This document shows positions 5,812-8,215 of a stretch of 8,215 bases of DNA, one piece after another. The stretch's first letter is position 1; each line of letters starts with the position of its first letter. This DNA comes from an uncultured Collinsella sp. (lineage in GTDB: Bacteria; Actinomycetota; Coriobacteriia; Coriobacteriales; Coriobacteriaceae), in the NCBI GenBank assembly GCA_900555815.1, contig USMR01000025.1, positions 1 to 8,215 of the forward strand. Reading direction: 5' to 3'. The position numbers were made by a program, and so were the translations under genes. A model generated the notes under the pieces. That model had not been told where the DNA came from. It searched no databases and saw nothing but the letters and a program-made list of their open reading frames with translations.

Positions 5812-7056
5812 ATGGAATGCCCTTATTGCGGTGCATTGTTGCCCGATGACGCTAGTTTTTGCTCTGAGTGTGGATCGCCTCTTGCCGCGCCCTCGTCGAC
5901 TGCGCCCGTTTCCGAAGATCCCTATACTACGCCCCAGACCGTGTCACAGAGCCCTGCCTTTTCTTGGCGCGACGGCGAGGCCGCTACGGCGGCAACGGTG
6001 GAGTTGCCTAAGGCGGATGCTGCCTCGAAAGCAGATGAGCAGCCGGTGGCGGCACCCGGCGCGTCTGAGCCCGCTGTGCCCGAATCCGATTCGGACGCCA
6101 CGCGTGTAGTCGATCCCTTGTCAGACTTTGGCACTACGATCGAGGACGTGGAAACTGAGCCTGCCTGCCATGCCGATTTTGGTTCTACGCCGCTCAGTGA
6201 GGAAGAGCAGCTCGAGCAGGACCGCGAGAGCCTCAAGACGGCCAAGGCCGAGTACAAGCTGGCACGCAAGCGCCTGGGCAAGTCGTATGCGCCCGCCATC
6301 GCCACCGGCGTTATTGTCGTTGCCGCCTTGTGCGCGGGAACCGGCTGGGCGGGCTACTCATATGGTTTGGCTCATCCGCAAAATACGGAGCAGATTCAAA
6401 AGCTCAAGAAGCAGCTTGAATCTTCCAAGGACGAACTCACAAAAACGCAAGACGAGCTCGATCAGGCAAAGTCCGACCTTAAGGATGCTAAGGCGGAGCT
6501 CAAGACCGCAAGCAAGAACGGCGAGGACGCCAGCTCCGATGCCGAGGACTCTTCCACGACGGGCAACGCGACCTCGTCGACCACCACGACCTCTGGTAGC
6601 ACAGCGAAGCTCAACATCGATAAGCCCACGAGCTTCGCCAACACCACGTGGCGCGGAGCACTTAAGGAGACGGGCAACTCTTGGGGCCATACTTGCTACG
6701 GCGCGAGCAAAAACGATCTTGTGATTGTGTTTAAGAGCATCAGCGATTCCGGCGAAGTGGTTGCAGACATCTCGGCCACGTTGCATGCCCACGATACCTA
6801 CAACGCCGAAAAAACTGTCGCCCAATCCGATGGTGACGACTATCGCACCTACACGGACGTCACCGGTACGTTTGTTAGAAACAAGGGTTTTGAGTTCTCG
6901 CTTCCCGTCGAGGAGGAGGGCTGCGACCTTACGGTTACGGGTGTACCTAAAAAGAAGAACGGCAAGTACTACCTGAATACCACAGTCGAATCGGGAGACG
7001 GCGCCGTTAACATGGGAACGCGCATTACGGATTCCTTTGAGCTTATGATCTCCTAG
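5812..7056 (+). CDS. Zinc-ribbon membrane protein with coiled coil and exported C-terminal domain
   Basis: This 414-residue protein is of unknown function. It opens with a zinc ribbon, CPYCG...CSECG (Cys3, Cys6, Cys17, Cys20), that would bind one Zn. A Pro/Ala/Ser/Glu-rich, probably disordered cytosolic linker (~25-125) follows. A charged helix (~128-157) leads to a TM helix at ~160-186, a predicted coiled coil (~191-234, heptad-like KLKKQLE...LDQAKSDL), a Ser/Thr/Asn-rich linker (~235-265), and a C-terminal domain (~270-414) rich in beta-like strands that begins at FANTTWRGAL and has two Cys (295, 371). Topology is inferred as N-in/C-out. Thr97 in DATRVVDP and Thr62 in ATVELPK are possible kinase targets. 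GAGAGG (5797-5802) lies 9 nt before the ATG. The gene is divergent from the FHA gene and convergent with the second kinase. Confidence 0.88.
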   Translation: MECPYCGALLPDDASFCSECGSPLAAPSSTAPVSEDPYTTPQTVSQSPAFSWRDGEAATAATVELPKADAASKADEQPVAAPGASEPAVPESDSDATRVVDPLSDFGTTIEDVETEPACHADFGSTPLSEEEQLEQDRESLKTAKAEYKLARKRLGKSYAPAIATGVIVVAALCAGTGWAGYSYGLAHPQNTEQIQKLKKQLESSKDELTKTQDELDQAKSDLKDAKAELKTASKNGEDASSDAEDSSTTGNATSSTTTTSGSTAKLNIDKPTSFANTTWRGALKETGNSWGHTCYGASKNDLVIVFKSISDSGEVVADISATLHAHDTYNAEKTVAQSDGDDYRTYTDVTGTFVRNKGFEFSLPVEEEGCDLTVTGVPKKKNGKYYLNTTVESGDGAVNMGTRITDSFELMIS

Positions 7057-7089
7057 TACCTCGTATTGTCAGCGTGCGATGCATGGGGA

Positions 7090-7137
7090 CGGTGGCGGGC
7101 GCGGCTTTATTGAGAGCTGCGCCCGCCACCGCTTTTT
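7090..7137 (+). terminator. Strong intrinsic terminator of the zinc-ribbon gene
   Basis: A 17-bp GC-rich stem (7090-7106 with 7115-7131, one G-T wobble), an 8-nt loop TTATTGAG, then TTTTT (7133-7137). It starts 33 bp after the stop codon. On the minus strand no T-tract follows the stem, so its termination strength should be mainly rightward, though the stem could also protect or slow the convergent kinase transcript. Confidence 0.92.
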
Positions 7138-7170
7138 GCAAATGGGTCTATTTGCTGACTTTGGTTTTAC

Positions 7171-7192
7171 TGCCGGCTAAAGCATGCCGGCA
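7171..7192 (-). repeat. Inverted repeat over the stop codon of the second kinase
   Basis: TGCCGGC (7171-7177) and GCCGGCA (7186-7192) form a 7-bp stem with an 8-nt loop that includes the TAG stop codon (7179-7177). No T-tract follows on the minus strand, so it is a weak terminator candidate at most. Confidence 0.4.
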
Positions 7193-8215
7193 GATGCGAG
7201 GACGAGTATAACCACGATTGCTACCAGGGCAGCAATCACCATCGTGAGTGCCATCGTGCGTTGACGTTTGACGGCAAGGCGCGCGCGACGCATGGACTCG
7301 GCGCTGCGGACCGTCTCGGTGGATGGCGTCGGTCGAGGCACGGGCTGCGCCTGTGCCGTTACATGGGCTGGAGCTGCTGCGCTTGCGGGGGCGGTGGCGT
7401 CCACCGGGATGGTTGTGCTTCCGCCATCTGCCACGGGCCGGCGCTTTCGCGGGGCACCCGTACGGGCGAAAGGTTCAAGGCGCGCCGCGAGTTCATTTGC
7501 CGAAGGGCGTGCGTCTTGCGAGACTGCCAAACAAGCCATAATCGCGTTGACCAAGCCCTGCTCGCGGGGAGTTGCGGGCGCAAGGGGCTGCGGCTGCACG
7601 GTGCGCTTGAGGCGCGCGTGGTCTCCAGAGCGCCTGAGCTCTGCCTCAAAGGGCGCGTGTCCGCAATAAAGCTCGTAGAGGATGCTTCCCAGCGCATAGA
7701 TGTCGACGGCGGGATTGTCGCGCGCACCGGGGTCGGCCTTAAAGCGCTCGAGTATTTCGGGCGCCGCGTATGCCGGCGTGGCACCGCGAAAAGCGTTGAC
7801 GTCGACGGTAAAGGAAAAATCGGGCTTAACGAGCTTGGCGCTGCCCATATCGATCAGGCAGATGTCAAAATAGCCGCTCGACACCTGCTCCTCGAGCGGG
7901 ATGCGATCGTGACGCAGCATGATGTTGCGCATGGAGAGGTCACGGTGGACAAAGGGCGTGTCGAGCGATTGCGTGGACAAGATGATCTTGAGTACGCTCA
8001 GACCCAGCGCGGCGACGATATCACCGGGGCAGGTTTCAGCGCCATCACTTAGAGCCCGCCGTGCATCAAGAAGCGAGACACCATCAACCCACTCCATGAG
8101 CAGCGCCGGGGTACCGTCTGCCGTGTAGCCAAAACCATAGACATCGGGAAAACCCCTTAGATTGGATACGACGGAGAGCGTGCGGTACTCCTCTTCCAAA
8201 GTTTCTCGGTTGAGC
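7177..8215 (-). CDS. Tail-anchored Ser/Thr protein kinase, N-terminus outside window
   Basis: This is the last 345 residues of a Hanks-type kinase. The frame is open to the right edge, so the true start and the ATP-binding N-lobe (glycine loop, catalytic Lys) are not visible; the TTG at 8199 is internal, because the upstream codons align with the other kinase. Visible parts are LRGFPDVYGFG, LLMEWVDG, VHRDLSMRN (catalytic Asp and Asn), CLIDMGSA (DMG for DFG), TPAYAAPE and DIYALGSILYELYCG. After the kinase domain come a Pro/Ala/Thr-rich linker, a basic stretch (MRRARLAVKRQR) and a final hydrophobic helix of ~20 residues ending three residues from the C-terminus. It is therefore a tail-anchored enzyme with no sensor outside the membrane, unlike the kinase at 2413-4497. 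It converges on the zinc-ribbon gene. A shared ancestor with the other kinase is clear from sequence. Confidence 0.92.
   Translation of the reverse strand, partial: LNRETLEEEYRTLSVVSNLRGFPDVYGFGYTADGTPALLMEWVDGVSLLDARRALSDGAETCPGDIVAALGLSVLKIILSTQSLDTPFVHRDLSMRNIMLRHDRIPLEEQVSSGYFDICLIDMGSAKLVKPDFSFTVDVNAFRGATPAYAAPEILERFKADPGARDNPAVDIYALGSILYELYCGHAPFEAELRRSGDHARLKRTVQPQPLAPATPREQGLVNAIMACLAVSQDARPSANELAARLEPFARTGAPRKRRPVADGGSTTIPVDATAPASAAAPAHVTAQAQPVPRPTPSTETVRSAESMRRARLAVKRQRTMALTMVIAALVAIVVILVLASAGML

Noticed and set aside
3247..8052. Two similar 263-codon plus-strand frames (3247-4038 and 7261-8052) that look like homologues of each other
   Set aside because: Both are antisense to the conserved region of the two paralogous kinases. 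Their resemblance follows from conservation of the sense strand, so it does not indicate a real antisense protein family.
8197..8199. TTG as the real start of the second kinase
   Set aside because: The frame stays open to the window edge, and the upstream codons align with the corresponding region of the first kinase. Starting here would remove the ATP-binding lobe.

Overview
The window reads as chromosomal DNA of a high-GC Gram-positive bacterium. The best guess is a gut Coriobacteriia (Collinsella/Olsenella type). This rests on three things: GC-rich codon use, a Ser/Thr kinase fused to a DUF6273-type extracellular domain, and a zinc-ribbon/TM/coiled-coil protein next to it, a combination I associate with that class. 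The taxonomic call is inference, not proof.

Layout, left to right. (1) 1-1920, minus strand: most of a copper-exporting P1B-type ATPase (CopA), cut by the left edge before its last part. Its promoter holds a CsoR-like operator, ACCCCC-T-GGGGGT, between the -35 and -10. (2) 1921-2412: a gene-free stretch dominated by an unusual array. Nine copies of a ~17-22 bp element (TGTTACAGATYGAGACA) strictly alternate in orientation, with an 80-81 bp period, for about 350 bp. (3) 2413-4497, minus: a Ser/Thr kinase with one membrane segment and a DUF6273-like C-terminal domain. (4) 4498-4668: a spacer with two strong hairpins. (5) 4669-5631, minus: a protein with a C-terminal FHA (phosphothreonine-binding) domain. 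(6) 5632-5811: a divergent control region with several short dyads. (7) 5812-7056, plus: a zinc-ribbon protein with one TM helix, a coiled coil and an exported C-terminal domain. (8) 7057-7176: a convergent gap with a strong intrinsic terminator. (9) 7177-8215, minus: a second kinase, tail-anchored, whose N-terminus lies beyond the right edge.

The central genes look like one signalling neighbourhood: two related membrane kinases, an FHA reader, and a membrane protein with a long low-complexity cytosolic linker that could be a substrate. The shared pathway is inferred from proximity and domain types. The copper pump seems unrelated to it.

The least explained item is the alternating repeat array between the kinase 3' end and the copA promoter. 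It is not a CRISPR, because orientation alternates. It resembles a compact BIME-like or hairpin array with near-constant geometry, and one of its pairs shows matched base changes.
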